Source: Phyllostachys edulis (Eukaryota > Streptophyta > Magnoliopsida > Poales > Poaceae). From it: a stretch of DNA of 64,000 nucleotides. Numbering within the stretch: position 1 is the stretch's first letter; each line of letters opens with the position of its first letter. Positions 43,896 to 55,460 of this stretch are shown here, one piece after another. The stretch is from NCBI GenBank assembly GCA_036346405.1, contig CM070568.1, positions 34,630,820 through 34,694,819 of the forward strand. The letters run 5' to 3'. The notes under the pieces are model-generated. The model saw nothing but the letters and a program-made list of their open reading frames with translations. It was not told the origin of the DNA and ran no database searches. A program made the translations under genes and the position numbers.

Positions 43896-46800
43896 GAAGA
43901 CCTTGGCAATACGATACTGATTGTGTGCATCATGGTAGGAATAATCAATACTCTCTCATGTTCAAAGGAAAGAAGATTGTGTTGCATCCTATGACTCCTG
44001 AACAAATTGTTAAAGATGAACTTGCTAGAGCTAGTAGAGAGAAGAATCAGGAGAATGTTAAGAGCGAAAACCAGATTATAGCAAAAGAGCTTGAGCAACA
44101 TAAGAAGAAAGAACCTAAATCTGCTCATGGGAAGAATAAAGAAATTAAATTGAAAGGTGCTAGTTTTCTTGCTACCAAATCTGATATGACTGAATTGGAT
44201 GCTAGTAATTTTGTTTGCTATGCATTAGTTTACAAAGAAGCTTTGTTTTCATTTAAGGATATACCTTCTTCTTTGCCTCCTATTGTCACTAACATTTTGC
44301 AGGAGTACAAAGACATCTTTCTGAAGGACATACCGCCGGGGTTGCCACTGCTTCGAGGGATTGAGCATCAAATTTATTTAATTCTCGGCACATCCTTGCC
44401 CAACCGCGCACCATACAAGACCAATCCAGAAGAAACTAAAGAAATTCAGCGCCAAATTCAAGAATTACTTGATAAAGGATATGTGCGCGAATCTCTTAGT
44501 CCTTGTATTGTTCCGGTCATTTTAGTGCCTAAGAAAGATGGATCATGGCGCATATGTGTAAATTGTAGAGCAATTAATAATATCACCATTAGGTATCATC
44601 ATCTGATTCCTAGGTTAGATGATATGCTTGATGTATTGAGTGGCTCTGTTGTTTTCTCGAAGGTTGATTTGTGAAGGACCGGAAAGGCGACTATAGGGGG
44701 GTGAATAGGAGCTTTAACAATTTTTGCAACCCCTCAATGAAATAGTAACACAAAGCATGAAGGTCTGCTGATGAAATCTCAGAGTGCAGTACTACCGCCA
44801 TTGATGGTGCGGTACTACCACTGCTCGTGGTTTTCTTCCTGACAGCAGAGATTCAAAACCAAAAAGATGATCAACTTGAGTTCTATCCAATCAAACCCTA
44901 TCAAACTTGAAACATAACATCTAGAGGATATCTCTAACCTATTCCAATCATCAATTCAACAAATCCACGTCAAAGACTTGACCTTTCTCAGATTTGGTAA
45001 AGTTCGGTTCATGAACAGGTCAAAAACTCAAATCTGATCCTAGGCTTGCTTGTGGTCTATTGATGATTAAGATGACCTTAGATGGTCTCCCACAAGTCAC
45101 AGCAAGCATAAGCAACAGAGGGAATCGAGAGAAAACTAGTGGATCATCAAAATCACAAAAACTCCCAAAATAGAAGACAAAGAGCGAAAGAGACTCACTT
45201 TCAGAAACATGATTGGATTGATCTGAACATATGGTTGATGTTTACAGCCTCTCCATCTTGGAGGACACAACTCAATACATGAGCATCAGATCAAACAATC
45301 CCTAAACCCTAGCTCTCCTTTTCTCTCAAAACCCTAAGAGGTAGTCTCCATGAAAACGCATGAGTCTGGTGGAACCAGCAACAGGTCTTATATAGTGGAG
45401 GCTAAGCATCTAGGAATATTCCATTAGGGCACCCATTAAACCCTAACACACAATGGGTTAAACACACGCACGCATCTCAAAGCGTTGTCTTCGTCTTCAA
45501 TTGACTTATACCGCTTCTCCAAGAGCCGACCCGCACTGTGGTTTAGTCAAGAGATCACAAAGGCGGTATTTGGTGAAATTACCAAAATACCCCTTATCGA
45601 TCCTTCTCCATGGACTGAGTCCAATCCTGTCGAAACAATCGCCTGCTTCGCCACATGTAGTTTGATCAATGGCTCTCATCATGTCGGCAAGTCTCTCCCG
45701 TCCGAATCTCATCGGAACCTCCAAGGCACTTGCACCGACCCGTAGCTTGATCCAACCAACAGATCGAATCGCCTGCTCGATCAACCTCGTCCATTCTGCG
45801 CCATGCTTGAGTCACTTGACCTCACTCGGCATCCATGATTGCTCTGAACCTCAGCTCTCCAAGCTTAGTCCCGATCCTCCTCGTCGTTGACCGTCGTTGA
45901 CCTGTAAGCCACCTGCACAGCAATAGACAGAGAAATCGTCTCCGGAAACAAGTTCTTCACAACTTGACCCACGTTAGCTCAAAACATGCAATATGCAACA
46001 CAAATGCAATAACAAACATGGATATGACCTATCCCCAACTCAAATCTCTGAAAGAAACATAGATAACCAAAATTCTCACCAAATGCGGTACTACCTCCAT
46101 GTAACACCCGGTACTACCGCATCGTGGTAGTACCGCTCTTAGCACTGCGGTCATACCGCTCTCAAAGAATTCTCAAAAACAATGCTTCTGGAAATTCCAT
46201 ACCACTTAACAACGCGATCATACCTTAACGCGGTATAACCGCCATTAACATGCGGTACGAAAGTTTGGCAAAATAGCTCAAGTGCTCAGAACAGCGTCTC
46301 TTGCCACGTGAACGCTCTAGATCCACTCGACCGATCGGACCACGCCTCAAAACCGTCCGATTTGGAGCACTGTTCAAAGTTTGAACGTTCGCATCGTTTT
46401 AGGCCGTCCAATTTGAATCGGACGCCTCACAAAGCCCTTCAAGTTCGGACAGTCCGAACGTTCGACGCAATAGAGACCGTTAGATCAAGATCTAACGGTT
46501 CGAGCAAAACACGCGTTCAAAAACAAGACACGCGGTAGTTCCGTTTCAACCAACGGCTATACCGTTACGCGGCAGTACCGCGGCTTCCAAGCCGGTACTA
46601 CCAATACCAGAAAATCATCACGCTCTCACAAAAGCCTCCGGTAGCACCTCTCTACTTAAGCCGGTTGTTCCGCCATGCAGTATTACCGCTGTTAATACAC
46701 CGGTACTACCGATTATCCTGACACTTTGCTGTAACTTTCTGAAAAACAGGTAACATCACTTAGGTCCATGAGCATATCCTCATGGTGTTCACAATTTGCG

Positions 46801-49255
46801 TAGTGGATATCATCAAATTCGCATGAAATTAGGCAATGAATGGAAAACAGTATTTAAAACTAAGTTTCTGTTATATGAGTGGTTAGTAATGCCTTTTGGT
46901 TTAACTAATGCACTTAGCACCTTCATGAGACTAATGAACGAAGTTTTGCGTGCTTTCATTGGTAGATTTGTGGTGGTTTATTTTGATGATATATTGATAT
47001 ATAGTAAATCATTAGAGGAACATCTTGACCATTTATGTGTTGTTTTTAATGCTTTACGTGGTGCACTTTTATTTGGTAACCTTAAGAAGTGCACCTTTTG
47101 CACTGATTGAGTCACATTTCTTGGCTATGTTGTTACTCCACAGGGAATTAAAGTTGATGAAGCCAAGGTTGAAGCAATACAGAGTTGGCCGATTCCTAAC
47201 ACAGTCACACAGGTGCGAAGATTTTTAGGACTTGCTGGATTCTACCGCTGCTTCGTGAAGGATTTCAGCATCATCGCTGCACCATTGAATGAGCTCACCA
47301 ATAAGGGCGTGCCATTTGTTTGGAGCGCCGCATAGGAGAACACTTTCACCACGTTGAAAGATAAGTTAACACATGCACCCGTACTCCAACTCCCTGATTT
47401 TAATAAGACTTTTGAACTGGAATGTGATGCCAGCGGAATTGGTTTAGGTGGCGTGTTGTTACAAAAAGGTAAACCTATAGCATACTTCAGTGAAAAATTG
47501 AGTGGACCTAGTTTAAACTATTCTACTTATGATAAGGAATTATATGCACTCTTTCGAACTTTAGAAACTTGGCAACATTATTTATGGCCCGAAGAATTTG
47601 TTATACATTCTGATCATGAATCTTTAAAGTATATTCGAAGTCAAGGTAAACTGAACCGTAGACATGCAAAGTGGATTGAATTTATTGAGTCTTTTCCTTA
47701 TATCATACAACACTAGAAGGGAAAGGAGAATGTTATTGCTGATGTTTTGTCTAGGAGATATACCATGCTTTCACAACCTGACTTCAATTTTTTTGGATTA
47801 GAGACTATTAAAGAACAATATGTGCATGATGCTAAATTTACGTATATACTGTTGAATTGTAAAGAAGGAAAAATGTGGAACAAATTTGTCATTAATGATG
47901 GATTTGTATTTAGAGCTAGCAAGCTATGCATTCCAGCTAGCTCTGTTCGTTTGTTGTTGTTATAGGAAGCGAATGGAGGCGGGCTGATGGGACACTTTGG
48001 CGTGAAGAAAACGGAGGATATACTTGTTGATCATTTCTTTTGGTCAAAGATGAGACGGGACGTCGAGTGCTACGTTGCTCGCTGCACTACATGTCAAAGA
48101 GCTAAGTCACAACTTAATCCTTATGGTTTATATATGCCTCTACCTGTTCCTAGCATTCTGTGGGAAGATATTTCGATAGACTTTATTTTAGGATTGCCTA
48201 GAACAAAGAAAGGGAGGGATAGTATATTCGTGGTTGTTGACAGATTTTCTAATATGACCCACTTTATAGCATGTCATAGGCGCAATGATGCTACCAATAT
48301 TGCTGATTTATTTTTTCGTGAAGTTGTTCGCTTGCATGGTGTGCCTAATACTATAGTTTCAGATAGTGATGCTAAATTCCTTATCCACTTTTGGAGAACT
48401 TTATGGGCTAAATTGGGGACTAACCTATTATTTTCTACTACTTGTCATCTCTAAACTGATGGACAAACTGAAGTTGTGAATAGAACTTTATCTATAATGC
48501 TTAGGGCTGTGTTGAAAAAGAACTTAAAAATGTGGGAAGAATGCTTGCCTCATATTGAGTTTGCTTGTAATCATTCATTGCATTCTACTACAAAGATGTG
48601 CCCTTTTGAGGTTGTTTATGGTTTTGTGGCTCGTGCTCCTATTGACTTAATACCTATTCTATCTTCGGAGAAATTGAACTTTGATGCTAAATAACGTGCT
48701 AAATTGATTTTAAAAATGCATGAGACAACTAAAGAGAATATAGAGCGCATGAATGCTAAATATAAACTTGCTAGTAGTCAGGAGAGAAAACATCTAACTT
48801 TTGAACCAGGAGATCTTGTTTGGTTGCGCTTGAGAAAAGATAGGTTCTCTGATTTGAGAAAGTCAAAATTGATTCCTACAGCTGATGGTCCTTTCAAAGT
48901 GTTAGAAAAGATTAATGATAACACATACAAGCTTGAACTACCTGTAGATTTTGTGGTTAGTCCTACATTTAACACTGTAGATTTAAAGCCATACTTGGGC
49001 AAAGAGGATGAGCTTGAGTCGAGGATGACCCAAATGCAAGAAGGGGAGGATGATGAGGACATCCTTACCATGGATACAGCCACGCCTACACACACAACTC
49101 ATGCACAGCAAGTGTTACAAGGACCACTTACTCGAGCTCGTGCTCGCCAACTTAATTACCAGGTGAATTCGTTCATAGGTTTATATATTACTGAGAATAG
49201 ATCGCTACCTAATGCAAGTGATTTAATTGTGCTTAGGAACATTGGAAAGAACTAA
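43883..49255 (+). pseudogene. gypsy 2 pol: RT, RNase H, integrase, with nonsense codons
   Basis: RT starts at 44390 (NRAPYKTNPEETKEIQRQIQ, VPVILVPKKDGSWRICVNCR), is cut at 44671 by the solo LTR and resumes at 46799 with RSGYHQIRM and an intact VVYFDDILIYSK (YFDD at 46979-46990). RNase H reads LECDASGIGLGGVLLQKGKP (47400-47470) with Asp kept. Integrase has HFGVKKTEDILVDHFFW and CTTCQRAK (47990-48105), then DFILGLPRTKKGRDS, VSDSDAKF and GQTEVVNRTL (48180-48485). Stops at 47108, 47333, 47963, 48452 and 48692 are each one C-to-T change from Arg or Gln. The C-terminus runs into the 3' LTR. It is better preserved in active sites than gypsy 1, yet clearly not translatable. Confidence 0.88.
44672..46793 (+). 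mobile_element. Solo LTR inserted in the RT of gypsy 2
   Basis: Starts TGAAGGACCGGAAAGGCG and ends CATGGTGTTCACA. The exact 5-bp duplication ATTTG flanks it (44667-44671 and 46794-46798). Removing it rejoins the RT frame precisely (FSKVDL then RSGYHQIRM). At 2122 bp with TG...CA ends, no internal coding and no primer site, it fits a solo LTR of a long-LTR family left by recombination. It is rich in GGTACTACCGC motifs (44790-44830 and 46080-46720). Confidence 0.85.
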
Positions 49256-49557
49256 GGAGAGGCATGTGGAGTCATGGACATGCATGTAAGGCATAATAGA
49301 GGTCACCACATCACCTTGGGCCGAGTCAAGCAAGAGTTCGAGTTGGGCTCGTTCTAGATTCGGATTCGGGCTGCTGCGACAGTACTAAGTTTAAACGACC
49401 GTAACTTCTTCATACGGATTCCGTTTGGGACATTCTTGGACTTTATGGAAAGCTTATCAAGTCTACTTTTCAACGGATCCAACCTTATCTTCCAATTCCA
49501 TCCGAGCTGGCCACAATCATCAAAAACGTCCATATATGTTTCTGAGCCCGAGTCAAA
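49051..49557 (+). repeat. 3' LTR of gypsy 2, right half missing
   Basis: Matches 39991-40499 and then diverges abruptly after GAGTCAAAA. The first 205 bp code for the end of pol (stop at 49253-49255). Confidence 0.85.
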
Positions 49558-49980
49558 ATAGTTAGTTAGTATTAGGAGTTAGTTGCATGTGAGATGCAAT
49601 GTGCATGCACTCAGGGAGTTAGTCCTTGTGTTAATAGACTCAGCATGTACTTGCACGTGGCTACGTGCGTGCGTGTTATTTAGGCGAGTGGCATGAGAAG
49701 TGGATCGTGATAACCGTGTGCGCGTGTGTGGTCGTTGCTTGGAAGGAGTCTCCAGCGGTTGGTCAGGATGCGCGTGAGTACAGCTCATGCATGATAGGAT
49801 ATTGGTAGTTTGTTAGCAGTTAGCAAGTGCACTGTTTGTACTCTTGCATAAATAGGTGCTCTTGTGAATGGAACAATTGAGTTGGATGGTGTAAGTCCGG
49901 GCCACTCCTATCGGTGTGTGTATCACAAATACTCTTGTATGTGCAGAGAGAATTAGGAGCTAACTGTTTCAACTCCAACA
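49558..49980 (+). mobile_element. Probable LTR fragment replacing the end of gypsy 2
   Basis: After the abrupt end of the gypsy 2 LTR, about 423 bp run from TAGTTAGTTAGTATTAGG to AACTCCAACA. A CATAAATAGG TATA-like box lies at about 49846-49855. It is LTR-like in build and end but has no TG start and no target duplication. It may mark a deletion that also removed the middle of the CHX gene. Confidence 0.4.
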
Positions 49981-50037
49981 CCCTATATGCGAGCATGCAC
50001 GCAAGATGATGCAAATGCTATGTATATGTGTATGCAG

Positions 50038-50806
50038 GCGGCGTGTCGATCCAGGCGCTGACGGCGGTGTCGCCGTACCAGACGATGCACGAGGACGTGT
50101 GCATCCTGGCGGAGGACAAACACGTACGTGTCGCTCATTGTGCTCCCGTTCCACAAGCAGCAAACGGTGGACGGCGGCATGGAGCCCATCAACGCGTCCA
50201 TCCGGGGGGTTCAACGAGAGCAGCCTCTCCTCGACGCCGTGCTCGGTTGGCATCCTCGTCGATCGCGGCCTCAGCGCCGCCACGGCGCGCATGGCCACCG
50301 TGCACCATGTCGCGCTCCTCTTCTTTGGCGGGCCCGACGACCGCGAAGAGCTCGCCTACACGTGGCGGATGGTCGAGCACCCCGGTGTCTGCCTCACCAT
50401 CGTCCGCTTCATCCCGCCCGACTACACGGCACCGGCGCTGGCACCGCCACCGCCGCCGCCTGTGGCCAGGATCCACTCGCGCGCCATCACCATCGTCCCG
50501 GACAGCGCTAAGAGCGAGCGGCACATGGACGAGGAGTACCTCAACGAGTTCCGGACGCGCAACGTCGGCAACGATGCCATCTTGTATGTGGAGCAGGTCG
50601 TGGCCAACAGCGCGGAGACGTTGGCAGCCATCCAAAACCTCGACCGCGTGCACAAGCTGTACATCGTCGGCCAGTACCTTGGCGAGGCCAGCTCGCCGCT
50701 GACGTCTGCCCTCACCAAGTGGATGGAGTCGCCGGAGCTGGGGCCCATCGGGGACCTGCTGGTGTCTACGGAGTTCTCCCAGATGGTGTCCGTGCTAGTA
50801 TCTTTG
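50038..50806 (+). pseudogene. CHX cation/H+ exchanger fragment, C-terminal cytosolic domain
   Basis: After an acceptor AG (50036-50037) the frame reads GVSIQALTAVSPYQTMHEDV and CILAEDK. After one shift it reads LIVLPFHKQQTVDGGMEPIN, then after a second shift FNESSLSSTPCSVGILVDRG, RMATVHHVALLFFGGPDDRE, NDAILYVEQVVANSAET and GPIGDLLVSTEFSQMVSVLV. This is the regulatory C-terminal part of CHX20-type exchangers. The frame enters the MULE inverted repeat at 50807. Two frameshifts and the loss of the transmembrane middle make it non-functional. It is the same gene as the fragment at 39672-39990. Confidence 0.88.
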
Positions 50807-50957
50807 GACTACGTGGCACAAAACCGGTCTCAAAAGGATCATATAGCGGTTTCTGCACGGTTTAGACACTTCGAGTATGCGTTGTATCCAATATTGAACT
50901 TCAAGGACGAAGTTTAAACTAGGACAAGAGTTTAGGAGCCAACAATATACTTAAACC
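50807..50957 (-). repeat. Right terminal inverted repeat of the Pack-MULE
   Basis: 151 bp, partner of 39521-39670. The CHX frame runs into it in phase as far as 50917. Confidence 0.88.
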
Positions 50958-50966
50958 TTATTAAAA

Positions 50967-52640
50967 AGTAACGATGGACCTTAGGGTAAAGGTTTTACAA
51001 TTATTATCACGCAGGGCTAACGATGGAATAATAAACTTGCAGCAGAATGAAACATACTCGTTGTAGCCATCCGATATGCCCACAGACAATTGAGTGAAGA
51101 ACACATTCTAGTTCGCATAGTCTTCGAAGTACTCATCCTCATAGAACTCCGTGTTCCCTGGTTCTTCTTCGGTAACTGATCAACAATGGCGTGAAGTCGT
51201 GAGTACATAAAGTACTCAGTAAGTCGTCGGGAAATGTATGCAAATAATATTCATGTAAGGTTTGAACAAGGATAACTTTATGCCTATTTTGCAGAAAGCA
51301 GTATTAATAATAAATACAGTAAATAGATTGAAAAGCATAATTTGAAAGATTAAATACATAAGTAAACAAGTACTTTGAAATAACTAGTGAACAACCCTGT
51401 TCACTTCCCATCCGTTCCACCATTCCAATATTTTTGAGAAAATCTACCACTCGTGTGAAATCACCAGGCATTGTCCATAACCGGGGACACGGCTATTCAA
51501 ATAGTTTTACACTCTGTAGAGGTTGTACAGCTTGACCCATAAGAGATAATTAGTTTATAATGTCCATCTGACACACTTCCAAAGGTGTGCGACTAAACGA
51601 TTATCACAAGGGTTTTACAAAGCTCTGTTTTGATTCAGTTCTACTAGCTAAGATTTCGCCTTACTAGCCCCCTCTTGCGCCCTAATCGTCAACCAAAACA
51701 GAACCGAATCAAAATATTGCTAATTATTCAGCCAGGTCCACCCCATCTTGGATATGTGATTGTACGGTATGGCCCAGATTAATGGCTCACAAAGTTAAGT
51801 CCTTAGTGATTGCTCAGGCGAGACTACCTCATCCCATGTGCTTCACGCACTTTGCTTCGCATACCCTCTTTACTACCTGATCACTTGTCCGAACATAAAT
51901 CATTTTCGTTCAACCTGACAAAATGGCAACTCTTGCCATAGCACAACAAATTTTAATAACAGTGGCTTCCGCCAATATTCCATATATCATTTAGTCACAA
52001 TTAAACATTTATGAACATGTGATCATGAATCCTATCACGACCAAGCAAGGCTAAGCATAATACGATACCTATATTGGTATTAAAATATGCCCAACTAAAA
52101 TTATCTAACCTATGGTATTCAATGATACATGTCATTCACAATTATTCAAGGTGGCATATTGTCAAGTAGATATTTAACTATTCCCAAAAACATTTAATAC
52201 ACATATTTAACATATATACTATAAGTTTGTATGATTCGTATATGGTTTACCACTTACTTATAACCGAAAAAGGGGCAAAGCCCTTTTTATCGCACAACAG
52301 AAAAGCATAATGGCACTGACATGATGGGTGATATAGTTTTGAACTACAGGAGAACAGCCAATGACCATGACTAGTTGACTACAATTACATGAGAAATGTT
52401 CACAACTTTTGTAAATTAATATCTAATAGCAACGCTTGTATGTTCCTTAAAAGCAGCTAGACATACTCCAAGAATAAAAATAGCTTACCATTATCAAGCT
52501 CAAGATTGCTCATGTCATAATATAGATATTTATACTAGCATTACCACACTGATATAATATTTTGCATGCTCCTTGTTTCTTTATAGTTTCATTCTTTGAA
52601 ATTAATATCAACAAATTTTGCTCTAAAAAAGAAAATATCA
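50967..52640 (+). mobile_element. Right part of the LTR-like repeat split by the Pack-MULE
   Basis: Continues the sequence interrupted at 39520 (AGTAACGATGGACC and onward). AT-rich, no frame above 60 codons and no domain. Its far end is not clear; I place it near 52640, where a different TTCTACTC/GATTCTAC-rich segment begins. Confidence 0.4.
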
Positions 52641-52649
52641 GCAAAGCCT

Positions 52650-55460
52650 GGCCTCAAAAAAAAATTTTGCTCTAAGTCTCTAGACGATTCTACTCTGCGA
52701 TTCTACACGATTCTACTATTTGGATTGTGACTCTACCATGATTCAACCTGATTCCAATTCATAGTGCGATCTGGGTCAGCAGCCTGTCGTGGGTTCGTAA
52801 AATCGTAAGACTCTACGAGTAGGATCGCGACTTTAACTAACTTGCTCCACACGACTAGTCTGTATCTGATCGAACTAAACGACCTGCTCGTGTATTCTCC
52901 CTTTGCCTCACGATATCTGGTTGAACTCTAGGTGAGATAATTTGTCACCCATAGACAGTTCAATACTTTCTCAATCAAGTATCGGATAACTTCATGTGGT
53001 CGACTCTTCGACCACTAGTGGCATGGCTATGCACTTTCTTTATTCGACCACATCGAGGGGCCTAGAGATATCTCTCTTGTTATGTTAGGAGGGGCAAATC
53101 CCATATTCGACCAGTCATATTCCTCCGCATGTTTCATAGCATAACCGAAAGCTACCTTTATAACTACCTAGTTACAGAGTAGCGTTTGGTAACCCCTAAG
53201 TGTACTATTACACAGGTAGGAAACCATACTGATCTCAGGTCTAAGGATTATACATCATAATTGCTTGAGACCAACTGATGATACATAAAATCAAAACAAT
53301 CTCAATAGTATCTCAAGGTGGGTCAATCCAACACCATGTTCTCTAACATGTGTTCACATTATTGATTCGGTATCCCTATATCCATGACCGGTGAAACATG
53401 GTCATCAATCAATACATGTATTGGTCGATAAGTCACTAGTGTTCCGACTAGTGATGTCCGACCAGTGACGTCCGACCAGGGATACGTTTAGAACGACATC
53501 ATATAAGTTAAAGAGCTTCACCAACAAGTCACATACTTGTTAATCTTTATAATTGATGATTCATTCAAGGAACATAATAACATTTATTATATAGCTCATA
53601 AACATAGACGTGATACAATCATCTCTATAATTGCCTCTAAGGCATATCACCAACAGTCTCTCACTTGCACTAGAGTCAATCATACAGGTATCTAATACAT
53701 ATAGCTCTTGTGTGCACCTCATACCTAGGTTGCAGGAAAGGCTTTGTCAGCGGATCAGCAATATTCAAATCCGTGTGCACTTTGCATATCTTCATATCAC
53801 CTCTTTCAACGATCTCACGAACAATGTGATATCGTTGAAATATGTGTTTGGACTTTTGATGTGATCTAGGCTCCTTAGCTTGTGTAATGGCTCCACTATT
53901 ATCACAATAGAGATCTATTGGACTGGAAGCACTAGAAACTACACCCAGTTCATTAATGAACTTCCTAATCTATACGACTTCTTTTGCAGCTTCGGAAGCA
54001 GCAATGTACTCAGCCTCTGTTGTAGAATCAGCAACTATTCCTTGTATGGAACTTTTCCAGCTCACTGCTCCTCCATTAAGATAAAATACAAACCCAGACC
54101 ACGATCTGAAATCATCCTTGTCGGTTTGGAAGCTAGCATCGGTGTAACCATTTTCGACCAGCTCTTCCTCGCCACCATAAACAAAGAATGCATCCTTAGT
54201 CATTCTCAAGTACTTTAGGATATTCTTGACTGCTATCTAGTAACCTTCACCCAGATCTGACTGATATCTGCTCGTAAAACTTAGAGCATATGACACATCT
54301 GGTCGCGTACAAAGCATGGCATACATGATAGATCCAATAGCCGAAGCATATGGAATTCTGCTCATTTTGTCTCGCTCATCAGTGGTCGAAGGACACTCAC
54401 TCTTGCTGAGATTAATGTCATGTGCCATGGGTAAGAAACCTTTCTTGGAATCTTGCATGTTGAATTGTTTCAACACCTTGTCAATATACATATCTTGGCT
54501 TAATCCAATTAGCCTTTTAGATCTATCCTTATAGATCCTTATACCCAAAATGTATGCTGCATCTCCTAAATATTTTATTGAGAAACTATTTCTTAATGAA
54601 GTTTTAACAGATTCAAGCATAGGAATATCATTTTCGACCAGTAATATGTCATCCACATATAATATCAGAAACACAAACTTGCTCCCACTAACCTTCTTGT
54701 AAACACAAGGTTCTTCTTCATTCTTGATGAAGTCAAACCCTTTGATCACTTCATCAAAACGAACGTTCCAACTCCGAGATGCTTGCTTTAATCCATAGAT
54801 AGACTTCTGAAACTTGCATACCTTTCTAGCTTCCTGTGGATCGACAAAACCCTCGGGTTGTGTGATGTACACATCCTTACTTAGGTTTCCATTTAGGAAA
54901 ACCGTTTTGACATCCATTTGCCATATTCATAATTGAAATATGCAGCAATAGCTAGAATGATCCGGATAGACTTAAGCATGGCGACAGGCAAGAAGGTTTT
55001 ATCATAATCAACACCTTGAATTTGTTTGAAACCCTTCGCTACCAGTCGTGCCTTATGAATGTGAATATTTCCATCAATATCTATCTTTTTCTTAAAAAAT
55101 CTATTTGCACTAGATGGTTTTAACACCATCAGGTGCATCGACCAAGTTTCAAACTGTATTGTCATAGATGGATTTTATCTCGGATCTCACGACTTCGAGC
55201 CATGACTCAGAGTCTAGGTCCACCATCGCTTTCGCATAAGTCTTAAGCTCATCATTATTTAATAATAAAACACCATACCCATACCTTATAGGCAATTGAC
55301 ATGGCCTTTTAGATCTACGTGGGTTTGATGTCTCATCTGCAGGTTTTACAACATTTTGTTCATCTTGTAGAGGTTTAGTGGAAGTTGAAATATTTTCAGA
55401 CGTTTCCTGAATTTCTTCGAGTTACACCTTGCTCCCATGGACTCCTTTTAAAAAAAAACT
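52650..55460 (-). mobile_element. Ty1/copia retrotransposon 2, 5'-truncated, minus strand
   Basis: The 3' LTR begins on the minus strand at 53655 (TGTTGGTGATATGCC) after a GTGAGAGAC polypurine tract; its lower border lies between about 52650 and 52950 and is not defined. Coding upstream covers the linker, RT and RNase H. The copy stops near 55460 with no gag, protease or integrase, so it is truncated. The LTR region contains repeated CGACCA motifs (53000-53480). Confidence 0.8.
53700..55440 (-). pseudogene. copia 2 pol remnant: RT and RNase H
   Basis: From 55440 down: QDEQNVVKPADETSNP and RRSKRPCQLPIRYGYGVLLL (55360-55260), then NRFFKKKIDIDGNIHIHKAR and VAKGFKQIQGVDYDKTF (55100-54990). A frame shift near 54915 follows, then DVKTVFLNGNLSKDVYITQP, KSIYGLKQASRSWNVRFDE and the intact catalytic LYVDDILL (YVDD at 54659-54648). 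RNase H follows at 54209-53970 with NGYTDASFQTDKDDFRSWSG and ADSTTEAEYIAASEA, then DLYCDNSGAI and KHIFQRYHIVREIV near 53910-53810. Broken by at least three stops or shifts. Confidence 0.85.

Larger units (their letters stand above)
39991..49557 (+). mobile_element. Ty3/gypsy LTR retrotransposon 2, nested in the Pack-MULE
   Basis: The 5' LTR starts TGATGAGGACATCC at 39991 and ends near 40991-40994, next to the primer site TGGTATCAGAGC (40997-41008). The 3' LTR starts identically at 49051 after a purine tract (AAGAAGGGGAGGA) but matches only to 49557, so its right half is lost. Over the 508 shared bases I count about 33 differences (6.5%), so this element is older than gypsy 1 (about 2.5 million years at 1.3e-8). 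The internal region holds gag and pol, broken by stops and by a solo LTR at 44672-46793. Confidence 0.9.
39521..50957 (+). mobile_element. Pack-MULE (Mutator-like) carrying CHX exchanger exons; host of nested gypsy 2
   Basis: Long terminal inverted repeats of about 150 bp: 39521-39670 and 50807-50957 (reverse). Both read inward GG.TTAAGTA.ATTGTTGG, then GAAGTTCAAT, then ACAACGCATACTCGAAGTGT, and end CCGGTTTTGTGCCACGT. They are flanked by a perfect 9-bp duplication TTATTAAAA (39512-39520 and 50958-50966), the diagnostic length for Mutator-like elements. No transposase is seen. The cargo is pieces of a cation/H+ exchanger gene on both sides of a later gypsy insertion. Without nested elements the Pack-MULE would be about 1.5 kb. 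Confidence 0.9.

Noticed and set aside
50189..50653. 154-codon minus-strand frame
   Set aside because: Antisense shadow of the CHX C-terminal domain.
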